Shown: positions 1 through 8,364 of the stretch, piece after piece
Layout of the letters: every line of letters starts with the position of its first letter
How positions within the stretch are numbered: position 1 is the stretch's first letter
Assembly (NCBI GenBank): GCA_003161515.1
Contig: PMOH01000501.1
Coordinates: forward strand, 1-12,014
Direction: 5' to 3'
Source of the DNA: Deltaproteobacteria bacterium
GTDB lineage: Bacteria; Desulfobacterota; Binatia; Binatales; Binataceae
DNA length: 12,014 nt
The notes under the pieces: model-generated
What the model was told of the DNA's origin: nothing
Databases searched by the model: none
What the model saw: the letters and a program-made list of their open reading frames with translations, nothing else
Position numbers and translations under genes: made by a program

Positions 1-1290
1 CTACTGTATTTCAGCTACCTCGGCGGCGACGGCCTCTACGGCGCAGGCAGCGCGCCCGACGTCGGATGGTTCGCGTATGCACCGCTGACCGAGCTGCCGT
101 TCTCGCGCGGCAACAGCACTGACTATTGGATACTGAGTATCTTTCTGACTAGTGTCGGCTCGACCGCGACCGCCGTCAACATAGTCGCGAGCGTGTTCTG
201 CATGCGATGCGAAGGAATGACGCTCAACAAGATGCCGGTGCTGGTGTGGTTGGCGCTGGTGGTCGCCTTCATGATTCTAGTCGTGTTGCCGCCGCTGTCC
301 GCGGCGCAGGTGATGTTACTACTGGATCGTTTTCTCGGCGCGCACTTCTTCGACACTCAAGCCGGCGGCTCTGCAATTCTGTGGCAGCACTTCTTCTGGA
401 TCTTCGGCCATCCTGAAGTTTATGTACTCGTCATCCCAGCCTTCGCCTTCGCGTCGGAGATCATCCCGGTCTTTTCGCGCAAGGTTATTTTCGGTTACAG
501 CGTGATGGTCGCGGCGACGTGTGCAATAGGGTTCATCAGCATGAGCGTGTGGGCGCATCACATGTTCTCGGTCGGCATGACGCCCGCCGGCAACTCGTTC
601 TTCGCGGCGTCGACGATGCTGGTGGGAATCCCGACCGGCATCAAGATTTTCAATTGGATCGGCACAATCTGGGGCGGAAAAATTCGCTTCAGGGTGCCGA
701 TGCTGTTCAGCCTGGCGTTCCTTTTTCAGTTTCTGATCGCGGGCCTGACCGGCATCATGCTGGGGGTCGCACCGTTTGACTGGCAAGTGACAGATACCTA
801 CTTCGTAGTCGCTCATTTCCATTATGTACTAGTCGGTGCAATTGTCTTCATGATATTCGCCGCTATCTACTACTGGTTCCCAAAGGCTACTGGCCGAATG
901 CTCAGTGAGACTCTTGGAAAGTGGCATTTCTGGCTATTCCTGATCGGCTTCCACTTGACTTTCGATACTATGCACTTCGCCGGACTGCGCGGCATGCCAC
1001 GCCGCATTTATACCTATCAGCCGGGACGCGGTCTCGAGACGCTTAACCTGGTCGAATCGATCGGAGCTTTGGTGCAGGGTATCGCGGTGCTGATCCTGGT
1101 GGTGAACATTTTGCGCTCGCTCCGCTCCGGCGAAGCGGCCGGCGACGATCCGTGGGATGCGTGGACGCTCGAATGGTCCACCACCTCGCCACCGCCCGAA
1201 TACAATTTCGCGGAGCCGCCAGTGGTGCGAAGTCGGCGCCCGTTGTGGGACCTGAAGCATCCGGAAGATCCGGACTGGAAGTACGAATAA
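1..1290 (+). CDS. ctaD: Cytochrome c oxidase subunit I (5' partial)
   Basis: This is the catalytic subunit of a haem-copper terminal oxidase, which reduces O2 to water and pumps protons in the cytoplasmic membrane. The frame is open from base 1, so the first ~100 residues (including the D-channel entry) lie outside the window; 429 residues are seen. In window numbering, HPEVY at 137-141 gives the CuB ligand His, the proton-channel Glu139 and the Tyr that is cross-linked in this family. WAHHMF has the other two CuB ligands, His186 and His187. GIKIFNW carries the K-channel Lys215. VVAHFHY has the haem a3 and haem a ligands, His272 and His274. GMPRR follows near residue 329. The Glu inside HPEVY places it in the A1 type. 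The stop TAA overlaps the ctaE start by one base (TAATG). Subunit II is not in the window and is presumably upstream. Codons in 781-960 end in A or T more often than in the rest of the gene. Confidence 0.97.
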   Translation, partial: LLYFSYLGGDGLYGAGSAPDVGWFAYAPLTELPFSRGNSTDYWILSIFLTSVGSTATAVNIVASVFCMRCEGMTLNKMPVLVWLALVVAFMILVVLPPLSAAQVMLLLDRFLGAHFFDTQAGGSAILWQHFFWIFGHPEVYVLVIPAFAFASEIIPVFSRKVIFGYSVMVAATCAIGFISMSVWAHHMFSVGMTPAGNSFFAASTMLVGIPTGIKIFNWIGTIWGGKIRFRVPMLFSLAFLFQFLIAGLTGIMLGVAPFDWQVTDTYFVVAHFHYVLVGAIVFMIFAAIYYWFPKATGRMLSETLGKWHFWLFLIGFHLTFDTMHFAGLRGMPRRIYTYQPGRGLETLNLVESIGALVQGIAVLILVVNILRSLRSGEAAGDDPWDAWTLEWSTTSPPPEYNFAEPPVVRSRRPLWDLKHPEDPDWKYE

Positions 1291-1892
1291 TGGCCGCCGC
1301 ACCAACCGCAATCGCCACGCCCAGCGCGCAGTGGCGCGAAACGCTTCCGCGACGAGGGCGTGTCGGCATCCTTGCCCTGATTCTTACCGAATCCGCGTTC
1401 TTCTCGATCTTCCTCGTCGCCTACATCTTCTATCTCGGCAAAAGCCTGACCGGGCCGTTCCCAAAGGACGTCCTGTCACCACCGATCCTCAACACGATTT
1501 GCCTGCTCTCGAGCAGCATCACGATCGTTTTCGCCGTTCGAGCGCTGCGCGCCGGTTCGATTCGCAATTTCGCCCTCTGGTGGTTTGTCACCTTCGCGCT
1601 CGGCCTCGAATTCCTGATCGGTACGGCGATGGAATGGCGCCGTCTCATCTATCACGAGGGTCTCACTATTCGCACCAACCTTTTCGGAACTACCTATTAC
1701 TCACTGGTAGGTCTGCACGCGATGCACGTTACAGTCGGGCTACTGCTTATTCTTTTGGTACTCATACTGACTATGTGCGGTTACATGAATGATCGTCACG
1801 TCGAGCGGACTGATGTTCTCTCATGGTATTGGCACTTCGTCGATGCTGTTTGGATAGTAGTATTCATAACCGTGTATGTGATCGGTCGATGA
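1290..1892 (+). CDS. ctaE: Cytochrome c oxidase subunit III
   Basis: This encodes a 200-residue haem-copper oxidase subunit III, an integral membrane subunit that stabilises subunit I. Recognisable family elements are ESAFFSIFLVAYIFY in the first helix (~27-41), the TAMEWRRL segment (~112-119), GTTYYSLVGLHAMHV (~132-146) and the C-terminal LSWYWHFVDAVWIVVF, a hallmark of the family. The length fits the short five-helix form that lacks the first two helices of mitochondrial subunit III. I chose the ATG at 1290, which overlaps the ctaD stop by one base, because homology begins just after it. The frame is open further upstream, but that part lies inside ctaD and resembles no subunit III. The second half (about 1650-1890) is rich in ACT, CTA, GTA and ATA codons, unlike the first half. 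Confidence 0.95.
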   Translation: MAAAPTAIATPSAQWRETLPRRGRVGILALILTESAFFSIFLVAYIFYLGKSLTGPFPKDVLSPPILNTICLLSSSITIVFAVRALRAGSIRNFALWWFVTFALGLEFLIGTAMEWRRLIYHEGLTIRTNLFGTTYYSLVGLHAMHVTVGLLLILLVLILTMCGYMNDRHVERTDVLSWYWHFVDAVWIVVFITVYVIGR

Positions 1893-1901
1893 GCTAAGGC
1901 A

Positions 1902-2729
1902 ATGGCTATTCAGGAAAGCACGGACAGAGTAATCCAAGCGCCCGCGCCGACCGCGTGGCCGATGATGTTTGCGCTCGGCTTGACGCTCGCATTCGCCGGC
2001 CTCGTCACCAGTATCGCCGTCAGCACGGTCGGCTTCGTTCTCATCATCGCGGGCGCGGTCGGATGGTTTCGCGAAGTACTTCCGGTCGAGCACCGCGAGG
2101 CGATTCGCATCGAGCCCTCCGTAGTCGCCATAGTTCCCGCGAAAATCGGCGTGGACTACCTGCAAGTCGGGGAGCTGGGTAATCGCGCTGTTCTCCCGCT
2201 CGAAATCTACCCCTATTCCGCAGGAATCAAAGGTGGCATCGCAGGCGGCGTCGCTATGGGTGTGCTCGCGGTGTTGCAGGGAATTGCGCTTCACGGCAGT
2301 CCCTGGTACACCGTCAACATTCTCGCCGCGACCGCGATGGCGAATCTCGCCAACGCCGACACCGCGACGCTCTCATCGTTCATTCCGCAAGCATTCGTCG
2401 TCGCGCTGATCATTCACGCCTCCGCTTCGATCCTGGTCGGACTGCTCTACGGCGTGATGCTGCCGATGTTCCCGCGCTACCCCGCGTTGTGGGCCGCGAT
2501 TGTTGCGCCGCTGCTGTGGACCGGCCTGCTCTGGTCGTCGCTGAGTGTGATCAATCCCGTGCTCGACGCGCGAATCGAGTGGCGATGGTTCATTGTGTGC
2601 CAGATCGCGTTCGGCGCGGTCGCCGGTTTCGTGGTCAACCTGACCGAGCGCGTACATACGATGCAGCATCTGCCGTTCGCGGTCCGCACCGGCATTGAGG
2701 CGCCCGGCATCATTGAGAAACGCGATTGA
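1902..2729 (+). CDS. Multi-span membrane protein, possible oxidase accessory subunit
   Basis: I do not recognise this 275-residue protein as a whole. The N-terminal ~65 residues have two adjacent hydrophobic segments (about 19-36 and 38-56) ending in VGWFREVLP, which resembles small subunit IV-type proteins found beside ctaE in other operons. A hydrophilic stretch (~57-104) follows. Then come four more membrane segments (about 108-132, 157-190, 193-217 and 228-248), the first rich in glycine (GIKGGIAGGVAMG). It lies nine bases after ctaE, with AAGG close to its ATG, and its TGA stop overlaps the TTG start of the next gene. The position between oxidase and bc-complex genes suggests a structural or assembly subunit linking the two. 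That role, and the idea that it is a fusion of a subunit IV-like hairpin with an unrelated membrane domain, are inference. Confidence 0.8.
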   Translation: MAIQESTDRVIQAPAPTAWPMMFALGLTLAFAGLVTSIAVSTVGFVLIIAGAVGWFREVLPVEHREAIRIEPSVVAIVPAKIGVDYLQVGELGNRAVLPLEIYPYSAGIKGGIAGGVAMGVLAVLQGIALHGSPWYTVNILAATAMANLANADTATLSSFIPQAFVVALIIHASASILVGLLYGVMLPMFPRYPALWAAIVAPLLWTGLLWSSLSVINPVLDARIEWRWFIVCQIAFGAVAGFVVNLTERVHTMQHLPFAVRTGIEAPGIIEKRD

Positions 2730-3448
2730 CGAGCATCAAGTTGAACTCGCGCAGTCTGAAATCGCTCCTCGCGATCGTATCGCTCGCGGGAACTTTTCTC
2801 GCCGGATGCGATTCGCTTCCCGGCCGACCAACTCAGGCCGAGTTGCCGCTTCGCCCCAGCAACGTGACTGACTTCGCGACGCTGTATGGCGAGAATTGTG
2901 CGGGATGCCACGGCGCTGACGGCAAGTCCGGCGCGGCGATCGCGATGAACAACCCGGTGTATCTCGCGATCATCGACGACGCCTCGATGCGTCGCGTAAT
3001 CGCCAACGGATCGCCGGGCACCGCTATGCCTCCGTTCGCGCAAAGTGCCGGCGGCCCACTGACTGATCGCCAGATCGATCTACTGATGCGCGGCATTCGC
3101 AAAAGCTGGACGGGCGCTCCCGGAGCCGCTGAGGGCGCCCCGCCCTACTTCAGTTCCACGGCGGGCGATTCGAGTCGCGGTGCGCAAGTGTACGCGACGA
3201 GTTGCCAGTCGTGTCACGGTCCCGACGGCCGAGGCGGCAGTGCGGGTTCTATTGAAGATGCTTCCTACTTGTCGCTGATCAGCAACCAGTACCTGCGCAC
3301 GATAGTGATCGCGGGACGCCCCGATATCGGTCATCCCGATTGGAAGCACGACGTGAGTGGACAACCGCTTACGCCCGAACAGGTCTCCGACGTAGTCGCA
3401 TGGCTCGCATCCAAGCGCCCACCACCACCTCTGGCCCAGAGCAACTGA
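2726..3448 (+). CDS. Dihaem cytochrome c lipoprotein
   Basis: This 240-residue electron carrier is anchored outside the cytoplasmic membrane by a lipid. It has a basic N-terminus, a hydrophobic segment and a lipobox LAGC with Cys28. It then has two class I cytochrome c domains. The first has CAGCH at 58-62 and a plausible distal ligand Met101 in GTAMPPF. The second has CQSCH at 160-164. At the place where the second domain should have its distal Met there is IGHPDW with His203, and no Met follows, so the second haem may be bis-His or otherwise ligated. The start is TTG at 2726, overlapping the previous stop as TTGA. A second TTG at 2741 is possible, and neither has a clear ribosome site. It lies between oxidase and Rieske genes and probably carries electrons between the bc complex and the oxidase. 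Confidence 0.93.
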   Translation: MTSIKLNSRSLKSLLAIVSLAGTFLAGCDSLPGRPTQAELPLRPSNVTDFATLYGENCAGCHGADGKSGAAIAMNNPVYLAIIDDASMRRVIANGSPGTAMPPFAQSAGGPLTDRQIDLLMRGIRKSWTGAPGAAEGAPPYFSSTAGDSSRGAQVYATSCQSCHGPDGRGGSAGSIEDASYLSLISNQYLRTIVIAGRPDIGHPDWKHDVSGQPLTPEQVSDVVAWLASKRPPPPLAQSN

Positions 3449-3465
3449 AATAGATACTGAAAAAA

Positions 3466-3978
3466 ATGGATACTGAAAAGACTGAAAGGACTACACGCCG
3501 CAATTTCTTGTTTCGGATTGGAATAGCCATTAACGCAATAGCTATTGCTCTCTTCGCAATACCTATTGTCGGCTACGTGCTATCGCCCGCGCGCCGCTTC
3601 ACCTGGCTCGACTGGATATCTCTCGGTCCCCTGACTGACTATCCGGAACATCAGACGCGCTTGAGTGAGTATATAAACCCGTTCAAGAAAGCGTGGGACG
3701 GCGAGACCGCCAAGATTCCGTGCTGGGTGCGACGCCTCGACGGCAACCAGTTCCAGGTCTTTGCGATTAACTGCACTCATCTTGGATGCCCGGTGCGATG
3801 GTTCGCCGAATCCGAACTGTTCATGTGCCCCTGTCACGGCGGCGTATTCTACTCAGACGGCAGGCATGCTTCGGGACCTCCGCCGCGCCCGCTTTATCAA
3901 TACAAATATAAGGTCGAGGCCGGCAAACTTTGGATTTACGCCGGCCAACTGCCGACGCTGGGCCATCCTAACGCATGA
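3466..3978 (+). CDS. qcrA: Rieske [2Fe-2S] protein of cytochrome bc complex
   Basis: This is a 170-residue iron-sulphur subunit that takes one electron from quinol at the Qo site and passes it toward cytochrome c. Residues 11-17 (RRNFLFR) form a twin-arginine-like motif before a single hydrophobic anchor (~18-40), as expected for Tat export with a retained membrane helix. The cluster-binding boxes are CTHLGC (103-108) and CPCHGG (121-126), giving ligands Cys103, His105, Cys121 and His124, with Cys108 and Cys123 as the usual disulphide. The proline loop GPPPRPL is at 137-143. The ATG at 3466 lies in an A-run and lacks an obvious Shine-Dalgarno. The stop overlaps the cytochrome b start as ATGA, indicating coupled translation. 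Confidence 0.96.
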   Translation: MDTEKTERTTRRNFLFRIGIAINAIAIALFAIPIVGYVLSPARRFTWLDWISLGPLTDYPEHQTRLSEYINPFKKAWDGETAKIPCWVRRLDGNQFQVFAINCTHLGCPVRWFAESELFMCPCHGGVFYSDGRHASGPPPRPLYQYKYKVEAGKLWIYAGQLPTLGHPNA

Positions 3979-5441
3979 CCGACCTGCTCAAATCAATCGG
4001 GCGATGGCTCGACGCACGGCTACAACTCGGCCAGACGATCGCCGACGTCGCCGCGCATCCGGTGCCGCGCAGTTCGGCGAGCTGGTGGTACATATTCGGC
4101 AGCGCGACGCTGGTCGTATTCATTTTGCAAGTAGTCACTGGCATCTGCCTCGCGACTGTCTACACGCCCGCCGCCGACCGCGCCTGGGACAGCCTGATCT
4201 ACTTGAACTACCATCAACCGCTCGGATGGTATCTGCGCGCGCTGCACGGCTGGGGCTCCAACTTCATGGTCGCGCTGATGTTCATCCACCTGCTCCAGGT
4301 CTTCCTGTTCGGCGCCTACAAATTTCCGCGCGAACTCACCTGGGTCGCAGGCTGCGTACTGCTTCTATGCACGCTGGGCATGGCGTTCACCGGCCAGGTG
4401 CTGCGCTTCGATCAGAACGCGTACTGGGGTCTCGGAATCGGCGCGTCGATCGCGGGTCGCACTCCGATCATTGGCTTCAAGGTCGTCGATCTAATCCTTG
4501 GCGGACCCATCATCGCGGGCGAAACCTTGTCGCGATTCTTCGCGCTGCATGTATTCGTGATTCCGGCGCTACTAATCGGGTTCGTCGGGCTGCATCTCTA
4601 CTTAGTATTGCGATTAGGCATTAACGAATGGCCGATGCCCGGTCGAATAGTCAGACGCAATAGCTACATCGCGGAGTATCAGGAGTTAGTCCACAAAGAC
4701 GGCGAGCCGTTCATGCCACACGCAGCGCAGAAGGATCTGGTCTTCGCCGGGCTCATTATACTGAGCCTGCTGGTAGTCGCCGCCATCGCCGGGCCGATCG
4801 GTCCCAACGGCCAGCCCGATCCGACCATCATCCAGACGGTGCCGCGCCCCGACTTCTTCTTCCTGTGGCTATTCTCGCTGTTCGCATTGTTACCGCCTTG
4901 GACGGAAACCGTTCTTATGCTCACCGGTCCCGTCGCGGTCATCGGGCTGCTGTTCGCCCTGCCCTTCATTTCCGGGACCGGCGAGAAAAGTTGGCGTCGG
5001 CGACCTTTCTCAGTCGTGATTGTCATTCTAGCCGTGACACTCGTCGGCACTCTCACCTGGCTCGGGACATTCTCGCCATGGTCGCCCGTGATGGACGCGT
5101 GGAGCGCGACGCCGACGCCGATCGACTACGTCAAGGGCCGCACTCCGCTGGAACTGCAAGGCGCAGTTCTGGTGCAGAGCAAGCAATGTCGCAACTGCCA
5201 CTCGCTCGGCGGCGAGGGCGGAATGCGCGGTCCTGCGCTCGACGACACCGCGACGCGCCTCACGCGCGACCAAATCGTGCGTCAGATAATTCAAGGCGGC
5301 GGCAACATGCCGGCTTACGGTAAGAATCTAACGCCCGCGGAGGTCAACGCGCTGGTCGCATTCCTCGCCACGATGCATCCGCGTGGAGAACCACCGGCGC
5401 GCGATTCCGCGCGCCCAGCGCTTCCCGCGTCATCGCAATGA
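3975..5441 (+). CDS. qcrB: Cytochrome b with fused C-terminal cytochrome c domain
   Basis: This 488-residue quinol-oxidising subunit fuses the b6-like and subunit IV-like parts of cytochrome b to a monohaem cytochrome c tail. Haem b ligand pairs are His91/His105 (13 residues between) and His192/His207 (14 between). The second spacing is that of b6f and Gram-positive enzymes rather than bc1. The Qo-site motif, PEWY in classical enzymes, reads PDFF at 292-295. Membrane segments continue to ~366. The C-terminal domain has CRNCH at 405-409 and the distal ligand Met445 in GGGNMPAYG, followed by a Pro/Ala-rich tail. It should receive electrons from the Rieske centre and pass them to the dihaem lipoprotein or the oxidase. 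Start and stop codons both overlap neighbouring genes as ATGA. The symbol is by family resemblance; other names are used for the fused form. Confidence 0.94.
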   Translation: MTDLLKSIGRWLDARLQLGQTIADVAAHPVPRSSASWWYIFGSATLVVFILQVVTGICLATVYTPAADRAWDSLIYLNYHQPLGWYLRALHGWGSNFMVALMFIHLLQVFLFGAYKFPRELTWVAGCVLLLCTLGMAFTGQVLRFDQNAYWGLGIGASIAGRTPIIGFKVVDLILGGPIIAGETLSRFFALHVFVIPALLIGFVGLHLYLVLRLGINEWPMPGRIVRRNSYIAEYQELVHKDGEPFMPHAAQKDLVFAGLIILSLLVVAAIAGPIGPNGQPDPTIIQTVPRPDFFFLWLFSLFALLPPWTETVLMLTGPVAVIGLLFALPFISGTGEKSWRRRPFSVVIVILAVTLVGTLTWLGTFSPWSPVMDAWSATPTPIDYVKGRTPLELQGAVLVQSKQCRNCHSLGGEGGMRGPALDDTATRLTRDQIVRQIIQGGGNMPAYGKNLTPAEVNALVAFLATMHPRGEPPARDSARPALPASSQ

Positions 5442-6298
5442 ACTCCGCAATAACAGCCGCCTTCGATTCGTGGACGCCGCCGATCTTCACGATCGCGATG
5501 CTGCTCGCAGTAGCCGCGCTCTACGCGCGCGGCTTCGTGCGCCTGCATCGCCAGATGCCGCGACGCTTCGCCGCATGGCGGCTCGCGTCGTTCCTCGCCG
5601 GCATCGCGACGCTGCTCGTCGCGATCGCCTCGCCGCTGGAGGCGCTCGACGACCTGCTGCTGCAGGTGCACATGACGCAGCATCTCATCTTGATGCTGGT
5701 ATCGCCGGCGCTCCTGCTGGCAGGAGCACCGGCGATACCGCTGCTGCGCGGGCTGCGCCCGCGCATCGCGAAGCTAGTCGGCCGCGCGCTGCGCGCGCGC
5801 CCGACCCAGTGCGCATACCAGTGGCTCTCAGAGCCACTGATATGCTGGATCGCATTCGCCGCTGCCACCTGGGGATGGCACCTGCCCTACAGCTTTCAGC
5901 TCGCCCTCAGATCTGACGGATGGCACGTCGCCGAGCACGCGTGCTTCTTCACCACCGCCCTGATGTTCTGGTACCCGGTCATCCAGCCATGGCCCTCCGC
6001 CCCGCGATGGCCGCGATGGACGATGATCCCCTATCTCCTCCTCGCCGACGGCCAGAACACCGTCCTCAGCGCGCTCTTCATGTTTTCCGATCGGCTGATT
6101 TATCCTTTCTATGCGACCGCTCCACGCATCGCCGGCTTCACTCCCCTTGGCGACCAGATTGTCGCCGGCGCTATCATGTGGGTGCCCGGCTCGATCTTTT
6201 ACCTGGTGCCCGCAGCCGCCATCATCTTCCAGATGCTCGCCCCGCAAAGTCTCTCTCCCCCTCTCAGAAGTAGGACAGAATTTATTCCGTCGAATTGA
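5438..6298 (+). CDS. ctaG: Cytochrome c oxidase assembly protein CtaG (caa3 type)
   Basis: This 286-residue membrane protein is of the Caa3_CtaG family, needed in Bacillus for assembly of caa3 oxidase, probably by helping copper insertion. Visible family features are SPLEALDDLLLQVHMTQH (65-82, with His78 and His82 as likely metal-binding residues), a hydrophobic LVSPALLLAGAP segment after it, a WGWHLPYSFQLAL segment in the middle, and further membrane helices to the C-terminus, about seven in total. It is unrelated to the Cox11-type CtaG of proteobacteria. It closes the respiratory operon; its ATG overlaps the preceding stop as ATGA. The coding sequence between 5698 and 5845 contains three long imperfect palindromes, annotated separately. 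Codons there such as GCA, GGA, ATA, TCA and CCA are a minority choice in the gene and help complete the palindromes. Confidence 0.93.
   Translation: MNSAITAAFDSWTPPIFTIAMLLAVAALYARGFVRLHRQMPRRFAAWRLASFLAGIATLLVAIASPLEALDDLLLQVHMTQHLILMLVSPALLLAGAPAIPLLRGLRPRIAKLVGRALRARPTQCAYQWLSEPLICWIAFAAATWGWHLPYSFQLALRSDGWHVAEHACFFTTALMFWYPVIQPWPSAPRWPRWTMIPYLLLADGQNTVLSALFMFSDRLIYPFYATAPRIAGFTPLGDQIVAGAIMWVPGSIFYLVPAAAIIFQMLAPQSLSPPLRSRTEFIPSN
5603..5698. repeat. Group of short hairpins in the ctaG coding sequence
   Basis: Four short perfect inverted repeats follow one another: ATCGCGACG (5603-5611) with CGTCGCGAT (5617-5625); CGCCTC (5626-5631) with GAGGCG (5639-5644); ACCTGC (5652-5657) with GCAGGT (5662-5667); and CAGCATC (5678-5684) with GATGCTG (5692-5698). 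Individually, arms of 6-9 bases are expected now and then in GC-rich DNA. They are listed because they run directly into the three much longer palindromes downstream. Confidence 0.5.
5698..5739. repeat. Long quasi-palindrome 1 in ctaG
   Basis: The left arm GGTATCGCCGGCGCTCCTGC (5698-5717) and right arm GCAGGAGCACCGGCGATACC (5720-5739) are inverted copies with a single mismatch, C5709 against A5728, and a two-base spacer. The reading frame stays intact through it and encodes a conserved-looking CtaG segment. The right arm uses GCA, GGA, GCA and ATA codons, a minority choice in this gene. It could form a 20-pair hairpin in mRNA or a cruciform in DNA. Confidence 0.85.
5777..5805. repeat. Long quasi-palindrome 2 in ctaG
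   Basis: The arms GTCGGCCGCGCGC (5777-5789) and GCGCGCGCCCGAC (5793-5805) pair with one mismatch (C5782 against C5800) around a three-base loop TGC. The inner part is an alternating GC run and so partly low-complexity, but the outer GTCGG/CCGAC pairing is not explained by that. Confidence 0.7.
5813..5845. repeat. Long quasi-palindrome 3 in ctaG
   Basis: The arms GCATACCAGTGGCTCT (5813-5828) and AGAGCCACTGATATGC (5830-5845) pair with one mismatch (C5818 against A5840) around the single base C5829. The frame is intact and reads through as QWLSEPLICW; the TCA, CCA and ATA codons in the right arm help form the repeat. This sequence is not low-complexity, so a chance origin is unlikely. Confidence 0.85.
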
Positions 6299-6358
6299 GA
6301 TGATGGAGATTCCGCGCGATTCAAAATTCTGATTCCGCTCTTCAAGAAGGAGTCCAAC

Positions 6359-7992
<1,634 letters not shown>

Positions 7993-7996
<4 letters not shown>

Positions 7997-8364
7997 GGAT
8001 AGTCGCGGAGCCGGTTTACAATTTCCGGCGTGACGATCCGCGCTCTTCGCTTTGGCAGCAGCGGGACGCCGTTGCGCTTTCGCGCAGTGCGATCTCGCAG
8101 TGGCTGCGCGGCTGCGAGCCATCGCTCTACGACACTTCTAGCCAGCGTCGTGTGGCCGACTCCGCGACGTTTCGCCAGCTTCTTAAGAGTCTCCAAATCG
8201 TCCTTGTAAAGCCTCAGCGCGATTTGCTCGGTGCGCGCGGGTCGAATCTGGACGTCTAGATCTGCGAGTTCGTCCCGAAATTCCTCGATGCTGTGCCGAT
8301 TCCAGAACTTACGCTCGACGTTGTCGCTCTTGAACCTCGGAAGCTTACGCTTTTTTTCTGTCAT
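7993..8364 (-). CDS. CopG/BrnA-like antitoxin
   Basis: This 123-residue protein has the look of the CopG-type antitoxin family of type II toxin-antitoxin modules. An N-terminal LPRFKSD..ERKFWNRHS segment (8-25) is typical of that family. TEQIALRLYKDDLETLKKLAKRRGV (45-69) and TTLARSVVERWL (72-83) look like the beta strand and two helices of a ribbon-helix-helix DNA-binding domain. A basic linker leads to RNGVPLLP (97-104) and VTPEIVNRLRD (111-121), which resembles the C-terminal tails of VapB-type antitoxins and probably wraps the toxin. I chose the ATG at 8364: it overlaps the toxin stop as ATGA, has AGAGAGG at good spacing, and begins just before homology. A longer frame from 8442 would run far into the toxin gene. 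The stop overlaps the pgi stop on the other strand. Probable role: neutralising the upstream toxin and repressing the operon. Confidence 0.85.

Noticed and set aside
319..822. Long open frame antisense to ctaD
   Set aside because: Charged, low-complexity composition typical of the reverse strand of GC-rich coding DNA; no domain and no ribosome site.
1152..1289. Upstream extension of ctaE in the same frame
   Set aside because: It lies inside ctaD, has no subunit III resemblance, and the ATG at 1290 coupled to the ctaD stop is the natural start.
5813..5820. GCATACCA shared between ctaG quasi-palindrome 3 and the toxin operator (8741-8748)
   Set aside because: Eight bases in common can arise by chance in 12 kb, and the ctaG repeat lacks the rest of the operator.
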